Shown: positions 21,841 to 35,040, numbered from the stretch's first letter. The stretch: 64,000 nucleotides of DNA from Pomphorhynchus laevis (GCA_012934845.2 WNNJ02000986.1:1-64000); one strand, 5' to 3'. Numbers and translations: made by a program. The notes: generated from the letters alone by a model not told the origin.

Positions 21841-22600
21841 TATAAACATAAATCGCTAAGGTTTTATTAAACAATCTACAAATGGTGTTAATCAACAAGA
21901 TATAATAGACGAAGTATTATCTACAATTTCATTAAATTGTCGCCCACTCAAGAAATGCTTGATCCGACGAGTTAGGTAATAATCGAGCTTAACTATCTGA
22001 ACTTACAATTAACTTATTACAATTTTCCAGATTTTCCGCTAGCGAAGCGAGCGAGAGAAAGACAAGGACAAATTTTGCTGATATCCACAAAACCTATCAC
22101 AATTAATTTATCCTCATATATATTTTATAAATATATAGGATATATATCCATGAATATATATTTTATATACTCATTTTATATTTTTTAATAAATATAAAAT
22201 TTATTTAATAGAATTAAATTTATTTATAGAATTATTCTTGTAATTAAAAAACTTTAGAGAAATTATAAAATTTCTAAAGTAGTTGATAACAAACAAATAC
22301 TTCCTCAAATTAGTTAACAGTAAACCAAGTTGATAGCGAAAATGTCAGAATTACAATTTAAGAACAAGTTACTATATTAGCTTGTAAAAAGAATATCTTT
22401 GAAAAAAGAATATAAATGTAATTTATAATTACATATAAATGTAATATAAATAGAATTATTCTTATAATTTTCAAAAGAATACCCTTAAAAAAACTTAGAG
22501 ACATTATATCTTTACGAACTTTTTAAAAGAAATGCGAGGTCATCTATATACAATATATCAATAATTAATCAATTCTCAAAACACTATCAATTAATGCCGA
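21841..22600. other. A+T-rich spacer
   Basis: No gene is seen. CGCTAGCGAAGCGAGCGAGA at about 22032 resembles G+C-rich motifs in the 5' region of LINE-1x (around 33000). It may be a trace of an element start. Confidence 0.5.
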
Positions 22601-22619
22601 AAAACGCTTGAATATGATA

Positions 22620-23720
22620 AGTAATACGAAGAATGCAGCCTGCAAAGTCATGAACTGTCAAGAACAAATTCAGGTGTTATGCTTTAGTGAAAATTGCGGT
22701 GTATGAACGACGGTCACGCTCGAATCTAATTCTATCAGGGCTAAAATGATTTTGTATGTGGCTTCTGTTCAGCCAACGATACTGCTGAGCTGCTTTCAAA
22801 GGTAAACTTGTTGCAAGCGGAACTTCATCATATTTCTGCCAAAATAGACATAATATAAATCTATCATGGTGTCGAAATGAAGGTCATAGTGGAGAACATG
22901 CAAATCATGAACAATTCATAGATGTCGTTGTACATTCAAGACAGTGTAATGAATCACAAGTGCGTAAAGCAACAACAATCGAGTGCTGTAGAAAAAACTC
23001 TATCGAATATATCACGCTCTGATCATCTCGAACAGCCAGGTTCATTTATATGCCTAGTACCGAGTGAAATGACCTTGTTTGAACATGAAACCTCCGAATG
23101 TTTCTGTATGTAATCCACTCTTCATTATTTAACGAGCAGAGAAGTTTTGATCCTGATATGTCAAATAAACATCTAATATTCACTAAACACGAGCGAATGA
23201 GAACTGCGACATTGTTAGTTAAATTTGCTAGACAAATGTTTAGCCATTCGTTTAGACATTTCAAAGGCCAAATGTTTAGCCATCGTTTAGCCATTTCACG
23301 TAATACAAACAATAAAGTTGTAGCTAACAATTCACAGACTAAGGTATCTACATACTGGCAAATTTCGAAAACTTTATCTGAAACGGCATTATCAGAAGTA
23401 CCATCAGTGGGTGTAAAGTGTCCGATTGTACATGCAAATTTCGAAACCTAATCATTGCAGATTTGGTCTGCAATGAACAGCCGAGAGATGACCAATCCTG
23501 AGATAGCCACAGTTCCCCAGAGGCGCACTTGGGTTTTCCCATGCAACGACAGATGCTGAGCCCGTTTCATGGCCCACCTAGCTTTCTTCAGAATACGTTC
23601 CAGTTCCCAGTAACGGTGAATCTTAGATATTTTACTCGACTTGTGAAGGATGGGAGTGGTTGTTTGGCAAATATGGAGAAAAGAGCTGAAAGTGCTATCT
23701 CTAAAATCAAACAAAAATGT
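22620..23720 (+). mobile_element. Probable LINE ORF1 region, decayed
   Basis: Readable pieces include CKVMNCQEQIQVLCF (about 22640) and FVCGFCSANDTAELLSKVN followed by LLQAELHHISAKI, assembled by eye from shifted frames near 22750-22850. The Cys-rich CGFC block followed by a coiled-coil-like stretch resembles the ORF1 of CR1/L2-like LINEs, including LINE-1x (FICGFCTNKL). Downstream open frames (for example 23098-23451, 117 aa) have no recognised family. No RT is attached. Confidence 0.5.
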
Positions 23721-24117
23721 TAATTTTTTGTTTGATTGAAAAAAAGCTAGCTTTATTTCCTATAGCTAGCTTTAATATTATCTTTAAGTTACATTTTATG
23801 TAATGTTTTTGTCTTTAAAAGTAGTTAATGTCTTGATGTCAAACAAATGATATCAGATAAGAAACTAAAAGAAACTCCCAAGTGATAGATTTTTGTAAAA
23901 ATGACTAAACAAATTACATTGTAAGTTAACCCTTTTGAAGATGAGTAGCAATACAAAAACTTGTTTTCCCTTTCATTTTGTAATTTTTCAGATTTAATTT
24001 TTCATATTAATTAGTGGAACTAATCAAATAAGTAATGGGACTTGATAATTATTATCAAGTCCAACCTAGCCATCTTTGTCAAATAAAAAAGCTTTATACA
24101 AAATGTCAATAATCAAT
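23721..24117. other. A+T-rich spacer with two short palindromes
   Basis: GCTAGCTTTA occurs twice near 23745-23775, and GGACTTGATAAT at 24038-24049 is inverted at 24051-24062 with a 1-nt spacer. No gene is seen. Confidence 0.6.
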
Positions 24118-25010
24118 CAAATCTGTTAACTGAGTCTACGTATTTAATATAATTATAAAATAAACAAAAAATGCTAAATCAAAATTTAATAATAAAATAA
24201 TAAAATAAATAATTGTTATAAAATTATAATTTATTGACACAAGTATGATCAATTCTAATTTTCTGAAGATGCTAACAGAACAAATCAAATCAGCTAACTG
24301 AGTCTACGTATTTAATATAATTATAAAATAAACAAAACATAATAATGCTAAATCAAAATTTAATAATTAAATAATAAAATAAATAATTGATTTTAGATTT
24401 TTTATAATTTAAAGTTAAAATAAGAAATTGAAATTTAACATAAACGTCATTTTTATGATTTGAATGATAAATAACAGACGTTGTATCAGAATAAGGATTA
24501 GAGATCATCAGGAGGAACTGCTATGTTATCAGGTTTCGAGCCCTACTCCTCTACCCAGCATAGCAGCGGGGCCAAATACATGCTAATAACGTATCTCCTC
24601 TGATTAAATTTGATTATATAGTATCTTATTCTAATACAAAGTATATTATTTATTATCCATCCATAAAAATTTGCCACTTAAGAGTTTAAATTTATTCTTT
24701 ATATTATTGTGTTGATTTATATATTTTACTATTTTCTGCTTGATGTTATTTTTATAGTAACCTAGTTTAAAATATGTATCTATTAAATTATTTAAATGAT
24801 TTTGAAGAAAGCCAATATCATTACATATTGTTGCAATTCTTAAAATTGCATTATTTAATGTATTATATTTTATATTATATGGTATGCATGAATACTCATG
24901 CAAAAATATCTTTCTTGTAAATTTAAATATGCCATATTTACGATATAAATTAATAGTAGTTTTAGTTAATGTTAATCTAATGTTCATATTATTTTATAAT
25001 ATAAATTAAT
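24118..25010 (-). mobile_element. Penelope-like element, 3' half
   Basis: The minus-strand frame 24987-24646 (113 aa) encodes the C-terminal RT part ending LSGKFLWMDNK and is uninterrupted. The terminal repeat follows to 24290, and a second partial copy of the extreme 3' end (CTGAGTCTACGTATTTAATA) lies at about 24130. It is truncated at 25010 inside the protein. It is a fossil of a young-looking family. Confidence 0.75.
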
Positions 25011-25062
25011 TAGAAATAATGATAATTGATAAATGACAAATAAATAAGTTTAAGAACTTAGT

Positions 25063-25500
25063 TTATCCACGTATATCTTGCTTATAAATATGGTTGCATT
25101 TTTAAATTACGATTTTTATCGTGTCGGTACCCTGTATCTAGTTGCAAATACGCATTACAATCGGCATGGATTATCGGATCAGATAACTCAGTTTTCGGCT
25201 TTTATTCTTCGACCTAATATTGCAACGGGGCCAAACACTTGCTAATGAGTTACTTCATCTGATGGCATTTGATTATCTAGTATATTATTCTAGTACGTGC
25301 TAAGGACGCATTTCCTCTTATTAAATTTGATGATATTGTATCTTATTCTAATACAAAGTATATTATTTATTATCCATCCATAAAAATTTTTGCTAATTAT
25401 TTTAAATTTATTCTTTATATTATTGTGTTGATTTATATATTTTACTATTTTCTGCTTGATGTTATTTTTATAGTAACCTAGTTTGAATACAAATAAATGT
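25063..25500 (-). mobile_element. Composite Penelope-like terminal segment, near-identical to 57156-57487
   Basis: An older terminal-repeat variant (GCAACGGGGCCAAACACTTG at about 25221) runs into the standard RT end (TTATTTATTATCCATCC at about 25362). About 325 bases match 57156-57480 almost exactly, in the same orientation. The composite junction is therefore shared by two distant copies. Confidence 0.7.
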
Positions 25501-25699
25501 AATTTTATTGTGTCACCTATACAGGTAAGACGATAATTATAACTTCTTGATTTACTACTTAAAAACGAGATAACTTGCTTGGTGGTACAAGTGGATTTGT
25601 CAATTTAAAAGCGATAATTCACAAGGATGAACTTATGATTTTATAATTATCGGTTTATTATGATTTTATAATATTATTTTATATTAAATTATAATTATT

Positions 25700-26830
25700 A
25701 TAATTAATCAAAATTTAATAATTAAATAATAAAATAAATAATTGATTTTAGATTTTTTATAATTTAAATCAAGTTAAAAAAATAAAAAAATAAAAATAAA
25801 AATTTAAAATAAAATTATTATTATTATTATTATTTAATATCTTTTTTTTTTTTTTTTTTTTTTATAAGAACTCCAAAATGTACAAAAAAAATACATGTTA
25901 ATAACGTATTTCCTCTGATGAAATTTGATTATCTAGTATCTTACTCTAATACAAAGTGTATTATTTAATATCTAAATAAAGTTCAAATAATTTAGTAGTT
26001 CATTATCAATAATAAATAATTGTTATAAGATTTTTTATAATTTAAATCAGGTTAAAATAAAAAATTGAAATTAAAAATAATCAAGTTTTATGAATTGACT
26101 AATAAATAACAGACGTTGTATCAGAATAAGAATTAGAGGTCATCAGGAGGAACTGCTATGCTATCAGGTTTCGGAAGATATTCCTCGATCCAAAATAGCA
26201 GCGGAGACAAATACATGCTATTGACATATTTCTTCTTATGCGATTTGTATCTTATTATAATACAAATTATTTAATTTCTTATAGTATACTAAAATTTTTT
26301 TATAAAAAAAATATTAAAGATTTTTTATAATTTAAATCAAGTAAAAATAAAAAATTTAAAATAAACGTCATTTTTACGAATTGACTAATAAATAACAAAC
26401 TATCAGAATAAGAATTAGAGGTCATCAGGAGGAACTGCTATGCTATCAGGTTTCGGAAGATATTCCTCTATCCAAAATAGCAGCGGAGACAAATACATGC
26501 TATTGACATATTTCTTCTTATGCGATTTGTATCTTATTATAATACAAATTATTTAATTTCTTATAGTATACTAAAAAATTTTTATAAAAAAAATATTAAA
26601 GATTTTTTATAATTTAAATCAAGTAAAAATAAAAAATTTAAAATAAACGTCATTTTTATGAATTGACTAATAAATAACAGACGTTGTATCAGAATAAGAA
26701 TTAGAGGTCATCAAGAGGAACTGCTATGCTATCAGGTTTCGGCCCCTAACTCCTCTACCCAACATAGAAAAGGGGCCGGGCCAAATACATGCGAAGGACG
26801 TATTTCCTCTTACTTGATGGTTTAATTTTT
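25700..26830 (-). repeat. Tandem Penelope-like terminal repeats, about 284-bp period
   Basis: The block AATTAGAGGTCATCA begins at 26131, 26413 and 26699, so spacings are 282 and 286 bp. Each unit carries the GGAACTGCTATGCTATCAGG core. The first two have GGAAGATATTCC instead of GGCCCC, so only the third keeps stem 1. Before them are a 22-T run (25842-25863) and a TTA microsatellite. Confidence 0.75.
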
Positions 26831-27960
26831 GTTAGATAGGCGTTATAATTATTATAACATATATATGTATATCTTTTTCCGAATATAAGATTAATTAATT
26901 TTACTAAAGCTTCTTAAATATCTACTAAATCTAGATTTGTATAAAGCGTACTAAAATCGTATTTATTTATATTCTGAAAATGTATATCTACAATATTTTG
27001 TATATCCTACAATATTTTTAAAAATGTGCTTTAATTACTTTAAGTATTTTATCCATATAGACAGAAAGTAGTTCTAATGTACATTTAAACGCACTACATA
27101 TGAACCTAGGTTTTATTGGATTTTTATGTAATTTTGGATTCCAATATAATATAGGTATAGTTTTATTATCTAATTCAACCTTTATACCCTTTTATCCATT
27201 ATAGAACAGTGACTTGTAATAATTGTTTCTAAACTCAACTCACTACGTTCATATGTTGGATTTAAATTTAAATCATTAGAATTAACCTCTTTCATTAGTA
27301 TATCATAATAAAGCTTTTTGCATATGAAGACAAAGTTATTACTAGCTTTATCAATAGTTGTTATTATATAGTTATCCTTTAATTTAGTAAGTTCTGTATA
27401 CATATCTTTATTAATTTTATCTTTCCTTTTATAATTGTTTGTTATTTTCATTTTATTTTTAATTTTATCAAATATATAATATTTCCAAATTTTTATCTTA
27501 GATATATTCGAGCTTTCACTATTAATCAGCTTACTAAAGTAATCATTTAAGTTATTATATAACGAATTGTAAATTTTATTTTTGTCGTTGTTATTATTTA
27601 ATCTTATTTATACCCTTTTGATAGCAGCTTTCTTAATTCACAATTTTCAATTAATTCTAGATTATGGGTACATATATGTTCATTTATTTAATCAAAACTA
27701 AGACTTTTACAATTGCATTCTGTTTCCATTATGTTTCTAATATTATCGTTACATATTGATTTTAATTCTTTATTATAATTACAAATTTTTCGTCCTAATG
27801 GTGGTAGGAGTTTATACCTTATTTTAGGAATATATTTACTTAAATCTGACCCTATTATTTCTATACTTTTAGAATTATTTAAAATTCCGACAATATTTGT
27901 GTCATCTATACATTTATTAATGAAGTTTACGTACCACATTAAATCTTTTAATGTGGTACG
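26830..27960 (-). mobile_element. Penelope-like element, N-terminal RT half
   Basis: In sense order on the minus strand: SKYIPKIRYKLLPPLGRKIC, ECNCKSLSFD, ENCELRKLLSKGYK, DNYIITTIDKASNNFVFICK and LDNKTIPILYWNPKLHKNPI. The LYWNPKLHK and IDKASNNFVF blocks mark the start of this RT type. The upstream CxC and LRKLLSKG blocks are typical of the same family. The catalytic part is not attached here; tandem terminal repeats follow directly. The 5' break lies within a 14-bp perfect hairpin at 27930-27960. It is a fossil with a few breaks. Confidence 0.7.
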
Positions 27961-28179
27961 GATACTTATTGTAAATATCGTACTTTAAAGAAACATGTCT
28001 TTTGCTAAGAATCGCAAAAGATTTCTTTCCGAGAAACACTTAATATCAAGATGTCTTATTGACCGTAGTGCGTAGTTTCGCTTATGCTAAACGGCGCGCC
28101 AACTCTATGCCAGATATAAAGTGTATATTTAGCTTAGATGATATAATCACTTCTGATGTTAGATAAATTGTTGAGATTT

Positions 28180-28880
28180 TTTGCGACGTTTCTCACCCCG
28201 ATAATAACGTACAATTATTCACAAGATGCAATGATATTTTGATTATTGTTCCCGCTCAACATGGTTTTTGGTAAAAGTCACTCCACGATGTCCAATCTAT
28301 TATAGCTCATGATGAATTGTCTAGAAGTATTGATGAATGTACCCTTGTAGATATATTTTTTTTATTTTTTTAAATTCGTTTGTTACTGTTTCACACGATT
28401 TATTCATCAAGAAATTAAAGGTTGTTTGCATAGATGTTTGTGCTGTTCGTAGGATAAGAGCATTATTATCCGCTCGCCACTATTCCATACGTGTTCATCA
28501 TTTACTCTAGTTCTTACCTAAACACAGATACGGTTCCACAAGGTACCATTGATTTTGTTAACCCGATTTTGTTTAGCTTATACATTAAAAGTGCTTCTAC
28601 ACTTTTATCTTCTTCATCACTGCTGTACGCGAATGACTTGAAAATCTGGCGCAGCATTTATTCATCTTCCAACGGGACATACCGTATGAAGTTGGGCTCA
28701 ATGGTGTAAGCTGGAAATTAACATAAACAAATTGCATTCATACATATTTCCAAAAGGAAGCTTCCAGTTGTTATTAGCTCAACGGCGTCGAAATAAAACG
28801 TGTTTTCAGGCATAGGGACTTCAGTGTTTGGATAAGCTCTGATCTTTTATCACAGATGAACTCCTCGTACACATGCATTT
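28180..28880 (+). mobile_element. LINE RT fragment (CR1/Jockey-like)
   Basis: The frame at 28491 reads LNTDTVPQGTIDFVNPILFS and SSSLLYANDLKIWRSIYSS. This aligns with the VPQGT-LGPILF and LYADDLKIW boxes of non-LTR RTs, with YAND replacing YADD. Further on, RHRDFSVWISSDL resembles the DLGV-D-L block. It is interrupted and inactive. LINE-1x copy B was apparently inserted into its 3' side. Confidence 0.6.
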
Positions 28881-29284
28881 AAAAAAGTTTATTTTCACGT
28901 GGCATGCGTGCCAGCGCACGCTTACATGACCACAACAAAACAAAAATGTAAATCATGTGTCAAGAAGGTGTGAACGGAGGAGGTGTAAACAACATGACCA
29001 CAACAAAACAAAAATGTGACCACAACAAAACAAAAATGTAAATCATGTGTCAAGAAGGTGTGAACGGAGGAGGTGTGAACGGAGGAGGTGGTCGAAATAA
29101 AACGTGTTTTCAGGCATAGGGACTTCAGTGTTTGGATAAGCTCTGATCTTTTATCACAGATGAACTCCTCGTACACATGCATTTAAAAAAGTTTATTTTC
29201 ACGTGGCATGCGTGCCAGCGCACGCTTACATGACCACAACAAAACAAAAATGTAAATCATGTGTCAAGAAGGTGTGAACGGAGG
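28787..29284. repeat. Direct duplication, about 193 bp, spacing 304 bp
   Basis: The segment starting GTCGAAATAAAACGTGTTTT at 28787 recurs at 29091. Each copy joins the 3' end of the older LINE fragment to the 3' tail and hairpin of LINE-1x. The junction was therefore copied after LINE-1x inserted. Confidence 0.85.
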
Positions 29285-32200
29285 GAGTTGATTCTAGGCG
29301 GGTGGGAGGCGATGAAGAAGGATCGGAGACAGTAGTTGTTAGAGTAATTGGGAACATAGAGTAAGAAAGAATGACGGAAACGCAGTGATAGAGAGGTGAG
29401 ACAAGTGTCATATAAGAAAAGGAGGTTGATGAACGATGGGGAGCCGACAGCGATGAGACGAAAAGTTACGAGAAGAAGGCGGATTTGTATGCAGATGTAG
29501 ATGGTAGGTCAGGAGAGTTGGGCAAGATATAAAGGAGGGGTGGTCAAAGCGACGGAGATGTAGGAGCACTCGAACGGCGGAGTTAATAATGCTTTGTAGG
29601 GGTAGGATGATGGATTTTAGAGAATTGGCTAAAAAGCTAAGGCAGTAATCGATTTTAGGGAAAAGAAGCGATGAAAGAAGATACATACAAGAACGGAAGT
29701 CGATAAGGGGGCGGATACGGCGGATGTCACGGAGAATTAAGTTAGACGAGGAGACCTTGTTTGGACGAAGGGTTTAAGGTAAAAGCGATCATCGAAATGG
29801 AAGCCTAAGAAAGTGAGATTGTGTACTATTGGGATGATTTATGAGGCAAAAGATACAGGAAGGGGAGATATGTTAGGTTGACGGAGAGTATCGACATTAT
29901 TTTGGACTTGTCTGGGTTTAGAACGAGACGAAGATGGGAGAGACGTTTGTAGATAGAAAAACAGTTGGATGCAGAAATTGAGATATCGTGTATGCGATGG
30001 ACGGGTGCATGATCATATATGAGGATGTCATCGGCGTATTGCATGACGTCAAAGGAATAACGTTTGATAAACGGAGAGAGATCGCTGAGTAGAAGAGAGA
30101 AAAGCAGGGGTCCTAGGACTGAACCTTGTGGGTCCAGCAGAAAATAGGAATGAGAGGAGAGGATGATGAATTTAAACAGACTCAAAAAATGGTCGGATAG
30201 ATATGAGGCAAACCATGCTACGGAGAAAGACGAAAATCCGTAATCAAAACGAAGACGAGAAATGTAGATGGAGCGTTCGATGATGTCGAATGGGGATGAG
30301 ATGTCTAGGGAGATGAGAACACTATATAGAGCCTTGTCACGAGAAATGATCAGATCACTGTAAACTTTCATGCATGCGATTTCTGTGGAGTGATTAAAGC
30401 TGAAATCGGATAGGTAAGGAGTGTACAGATTAGATAAAATAGACAAGCGTTGATCTGTGTTAAGATAAGACGCTCTAAGAGCTTGGAAAAAGTAAAGAGA
30501 GTGAAATGGGGCGATAGCTAAAAGGAAGTGAGAGGTCGATCGATTGTCTTTTAAGGAGGGGACAAACGATGGCGGATTTCCATTGTTATGGAAAAATACG
30601 ACTGCAGAGGGACGAGTTAAACAAGGTGGTGAGGAAAGGGGATATCGATGAGCAGATGAATTTTAGTATGGGGGTAAACAGGAGATCGGCATGTGAGGTT
30701 TTGTTGGGCAAGAACATGAGGACAGATAAGACTTCGGCAGGTGAGATAGGGATATAATGAAAGAGTTCCGGGAGGATGAGGCGAGGCGAGTAGCAGTGAG
30801 ATGGAATATAGACAGGATTGTGAGAGAGCAACGTGGATGATTTGGTCTGAAGAAATGACGAATAATCATGGGGATTGATGCTGCAAGACGGATATGCGCG
30901 AGAAAGGATTGAGTTAAAAGTACGCCAGAGAGACATAGAGTTTAATGAAGTGTTGATTTTATGCTGCCAGAATGAGTTGTATTTTGTACGTAATAGGTGG
31001 AGATGAGACCGGCGAAAAGCAAGATAGGAATTACGCAGAGACGGAGTGTGCGAGCGGATATCACGTTTGAGAAAGCGGTGATAGACTCGAAAAGCATGAC
31101 AGAATCGACGCTTTGAGAGTAGGCATTGGATGTCAAGCTATGGGGCACGGTGCAAGCGACGGTGAGAGTGAGGCATGAACGGCAAGAGCATATCGAGAAT
31201 ATAGGTGAGTAAAGAGTCAAAAAGAAAGGCAAGATCGTGAGGAGAATATGATGTTATTGTGTGAGAAGATAGAGACGATTTAAGTAAGGCAAAGCGGAGA
31301 AGCGAGAGGTCAAGATTTCTCCAAGGGCGACGAAGGATGGTAGGTGTGTGAAGCGGGGAGTGATTGGAAGTGAGATCAAGGGTGACGAGAAAGTGATCGG
31401 ATAGATCATGATCGGAGATGGATAGGACGGTATACAATGGCGAGATCTAAAGTGATCAGTTTATAAGAACAAGTGAGCAATTCAAAATAGCAAGGACTTA
31501 AAGGGAGAGTGATTTTGCGAAGGGACGCGGGGTGACGGGCGAATGCAACGATGCCGTCATGATTAGAGAATTTAGAAGGGGATGAGCTGAGGGGGCGGGC
31601 AGATTTGACTAGTGAGCAACCGCTGGAGAGCAGACGGCGAATGGAACTGTCGTTGGAATCTGAGTGCCAGGATTCGGTGAAGCAGAAGAGATCGATTGAT
31701 TGCTTGGTGAATAGGTTGAGGATGATATCGGATCTATTGAGAATAGATCTAGTGTTGAGGTGGCCGAGGCGAAAACCGTGAGTGGTGGTAAATGAGTCTA
31801 GCGGAGAAGACACATAGGGGAGATGAAGTGCCATCGAATTTTGGGGATGATGTGGACAACTTAAAAATTTCCGTCGATGTTTCGGATGGAGATAGATGTT
31901 TCGCCGTTTTCCTCGAGACGGCGTTTTTAGATGCGGGCAAAAGAGTTGAGCGATTTCAGAAGGGGTGCGATCGGGGAAATTCGAGTGGTTGAAGATGACA
32001 TGAGTTTTAATCGTTGTGAGAGGACGAGTGAGAGTGATGCTTGAAAACAATTTTTAGGAGAGGGGGCTTGGAAGGATTAGATTGAGAAGATTTATTTAGG
32101 CGGATGAATGCGACAGGAGATATGTTGTTGAAAAAGGATGGTTTATCTGCAGAAACAAGAGGCGAGAGGATGGATATGAATGCGGACACATCGTGGTCGA

Positions 32201-33060
32201 GACGTGCTAGTGGAGATAAAGTGGTAGTAGAAGGAGTTATATTAGTGACGATGACGCAACGATCGCGAGAAGGAAAGCGTTTCCGTAAAGGAGGACGAGT
32301 AACGTGAGTTGGAGAGATCACGATAGGAGAGCTGGAAGTTGAGGATATCAGGGAAGTAGGTTTGACAGCAGAAGACAAATATGATTTGGATAATATAGAG
32401 GGTGGTGAGCGATGTGAGAAAAGGTTATGAAAGAAAGGATTGTGGAAGTTGGTGGAGGTAATTTTGATTGAGGGATGTAGGTTATTGAGAAACGAGACAG
32501 AACGGGAGAGACGGGTGTCGGGAAGTGAAGATATGGGATTAGAAGTGCATGGGTTGACATGATCAGTGGGTTGACAAAGGATATCAGAAACGACTGGAGT
32601 GGTTTGAGTGGACACGTTGGAGGTTGATATGTCGTTATGGGAGAGGTCGCGTATGAGTTTGTTGGTACAAAATCCGCATATGAAGTCTTCTTTAAACTTA
32701 CCGTTGTCGCATGCGATTGTAGTCTAGACGTTGCAGTCGTGTGTCGATCACTGTATTTGTAGTTGATCACAGTTGGTGTCGGTCGTAGCTGTTGTCTTAC
32801 GTCCTCCCATCAAGGTTCTTGTGTGTTTAAACTGTTAAATTCGCTACTGATTGAAATGATAGGTTTTTCAGCGAGCGGAACTCTAATCAGCTCTGATTTA
32901 ATTTGCTACTGATTGAAATGATAGGTTTTTCAGCTAGCGGAACTGAAATCAGCTCTGTAATTTGTTTTAATTATTAGTGTGGTAAACTCTAAAAATTCCC
33001 CGAGCGGAGCGAGCGGGACTGGATTGATCTGGAACTTGATTGATTGTAAGTACTTAGTAA
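28880..33060 (-). mobile_element. LINE-1x copy B, near full length, CR1/L2-like
   Basis: Minus-strand order: 5' region (33060-32830) with a duplicated block around TTTTTCAGCGAGCGGAACT; ORF1 (about 32820-31870) with a Cys-rich FICGFCTNKL motif and a C-terminal RRLEENGETSISIRNIDGNF; AP-type endonuclease (about 31790-31200) with GHLNTRSILNRSDIILNLF, DLFCFTESWH and a later SDHFLVTLDL; RT (about 31150-29320) with GSVLGPLLFSLLLSDL and QYADDILIYDHAP. The longest clean frames are 32615-32007 (202 aa), 32050-31406 (214 aa) and 30446-29826 (206 aa). Frame changes and stops between them make this copy inactive. The 3' hairpin is at 29210-29225 and its duplicate at 28906-28921. Confidence 0.85.
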
Positions 33061-33102
33061 ATCCCAAATGTTTTTGAAGTTCGTACATTACGGTATATGC
33101 GT

Positions 33103-35040
33103 GATAAAAAAACGATTTATTTTAACGTGGCAAATGCGTGTCAGCGCACGCTTACATGACCACAACAAAACAAGACTGTGAATCAGGTGTCGAGAAGGTG
33201 TGAACGGAGGAGGTGTTTGAATGTGATAAAGGAGGGTGCGCGGCGGACGTCGAGAGGGAGTTGATTCCAGGCGAGTGAGGCGGCGACGAGGAAGGATCAG
33301 AGACCGTAGTTGTTGGAGTAATTAGGAACGTGGAGTAAGAGGGTATGACAGGAACGAAGCGATAGCGAGGTGGGGCGAGTATCGTCTAAGAAAGGAAGGT
33401 TGATGAACGATGGGGAGCCGACAGCGATGAGACGAAAAGTAACGAGAAGAAGGCGGAGTTTGATGCGGATGTGGATGGTGGGCCAGTAGAGTTGGGCAAG
33501 ATATGTGGATATGTGATCAAAGCGACGGAGACGAAAGAGCACTCGAACGGCGGAGTTGATTATGCGTTGTAGGGGTAGGATGATGGATTTTGGAGAATTG
33601 GCGAAAAGGCTAAGGCAGTAATCGATTTTAGGGAAAAGAAGCGATGAAAGAAGAGACATACAAGAACGGAAGTCGATAAGGGAGCGGATACGGCGGATGT
33701 CATGGAGAATTAAGTTAGACAAGCGGACCTTGTCACTCACGAAGGGTTTAAGGTAAAGGTGATCATCGAAATGGAAGCATAAGAAAGTGAGATTGTGGAC
33801 TATAGGGATGATCGATGAGGCAAAAGATACAATGGGAGGAGATATGTTTGGTTTACGGGGAAGGATCCACATTATTTTGGACTTTTCGGGGTTTAGAACG
33901 AGATGAGATTGGAGAGACGTTTGTAGATAGAAGAAAGACAGTTGGAGGCAGAAATGCCGATATCGTGTATGCGATGTGCGGGTGCATGAGCATAGATTAG
34001 AATGTCATCGGCGTATTGCATGACCTTAAAGGAGTAAGGTTTGATAAATGGAGATAGATCGCCAAGCAGAAGAGAGAAAAGCAGGGGACCTAGGACTGAA
34101 CCTTGTGGGACCCCGCAAAAAATAGGGATGGGAGGGGAGGATGATGAATTAGAACAGACGCGAAAGGAACGGTCGGATAGATATGAGGCGAATTATGCTA
34201 CGGATGAGCAAGAAAATCCGTAATCATAACGAAGGCTAGAAAGGAGGACGGAATGGTCGACAATGTCGAATGCGGAGGAGAGGTCGAGGGAGATGAGAAC
34301 ACTATATAGAGCCTTGTCTCGAGAAATGAGTAAGTCGTTGTACACTTTTATGCATGCGATTTCTGTCGAGTGATTAGAGCGGAAAGCGGATTGGAAAGGA
34401 GGGTACAGATTGGATGAGGAGAGATAAGCGTTGATTTGTATTAAGATGAGGCGTTCTAAGAGCTTAGAAAGAGTAGGGAGTAGTGAAATGGGGCGATAGC
34501 TAGAAGGAAGGGAGGGTCGAGCGATTGTTTCTTAAGGAGGGGACGAACGATTGCGGATTTCCAGTGTGAAGGGAAGATACGACTGCGGATGGACGAGTTA
34601 AACAAGGTTGTGAGAAATGGGGATATCAATGAGCATATAGATTTTAATATGTTGGTAGGCAGGGGATCGGCGGGTGAGGTTTTGTTGGGCAAGGACATGA
34701 GGACAGATGATACTTCTGTAGGTGAGACAGGGAGAAGATGAAAGAGTTCCGGAAGGATGAGGCTAGGCGGGGCAGAGTGGGATAGGATGGAGACTGGGGT
34801 GTGAGAGAGCAGCGTGGATACTTTAGTCTGGAGAAATGACGAATAATCATTAGCATTGATGTTGCACGGCGTAGAGGAACGAGCCAGGATTGAGTTAAAA
34901 GTATGCCAGAGAGTCTTAGAGTTGAATGAAGTGATGATTTTATGCTGCCAGAAGGAGTTGCATTTGGTACGTAGTAGGTTGAGATGATACCGGCGAAGAG
35001 CGTATTGAGATGAGACCGGCGAAGGGCGTGATCGTGCATA
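33103..35040 (-). mobile_element. LINE-1x copy C, 5'-truncated, adjacent to copy B
   Basis: The minus strand carries RT from the TYYVPNATPSGSIKSSLH block to the tail. The frame 33872-33297 (191 aa) covers NPDKSKIM-like to SNNYGL. Between 33900 and 34400 it is almost identical to copy A, differing at only a few bases. The 3' hairpin is GCGTGT-CAGC-GCACGC (33137-33152) with one G-U pair. At 34985-35040 a short piece (GAGATGA-ACCGGCGAA) is duplicated, then the element ends. Its 3' tail starts about 45 bp from the 5' end of copy B, so the two lie head to tail. Confidence 0.85.

Noticed and set aside
23448-23723. Opposed 88-aa and 64-aa frames
   Set aside because: Neither has recognisable motifs; they mirror each other in a region otherwise read as LINE debris.
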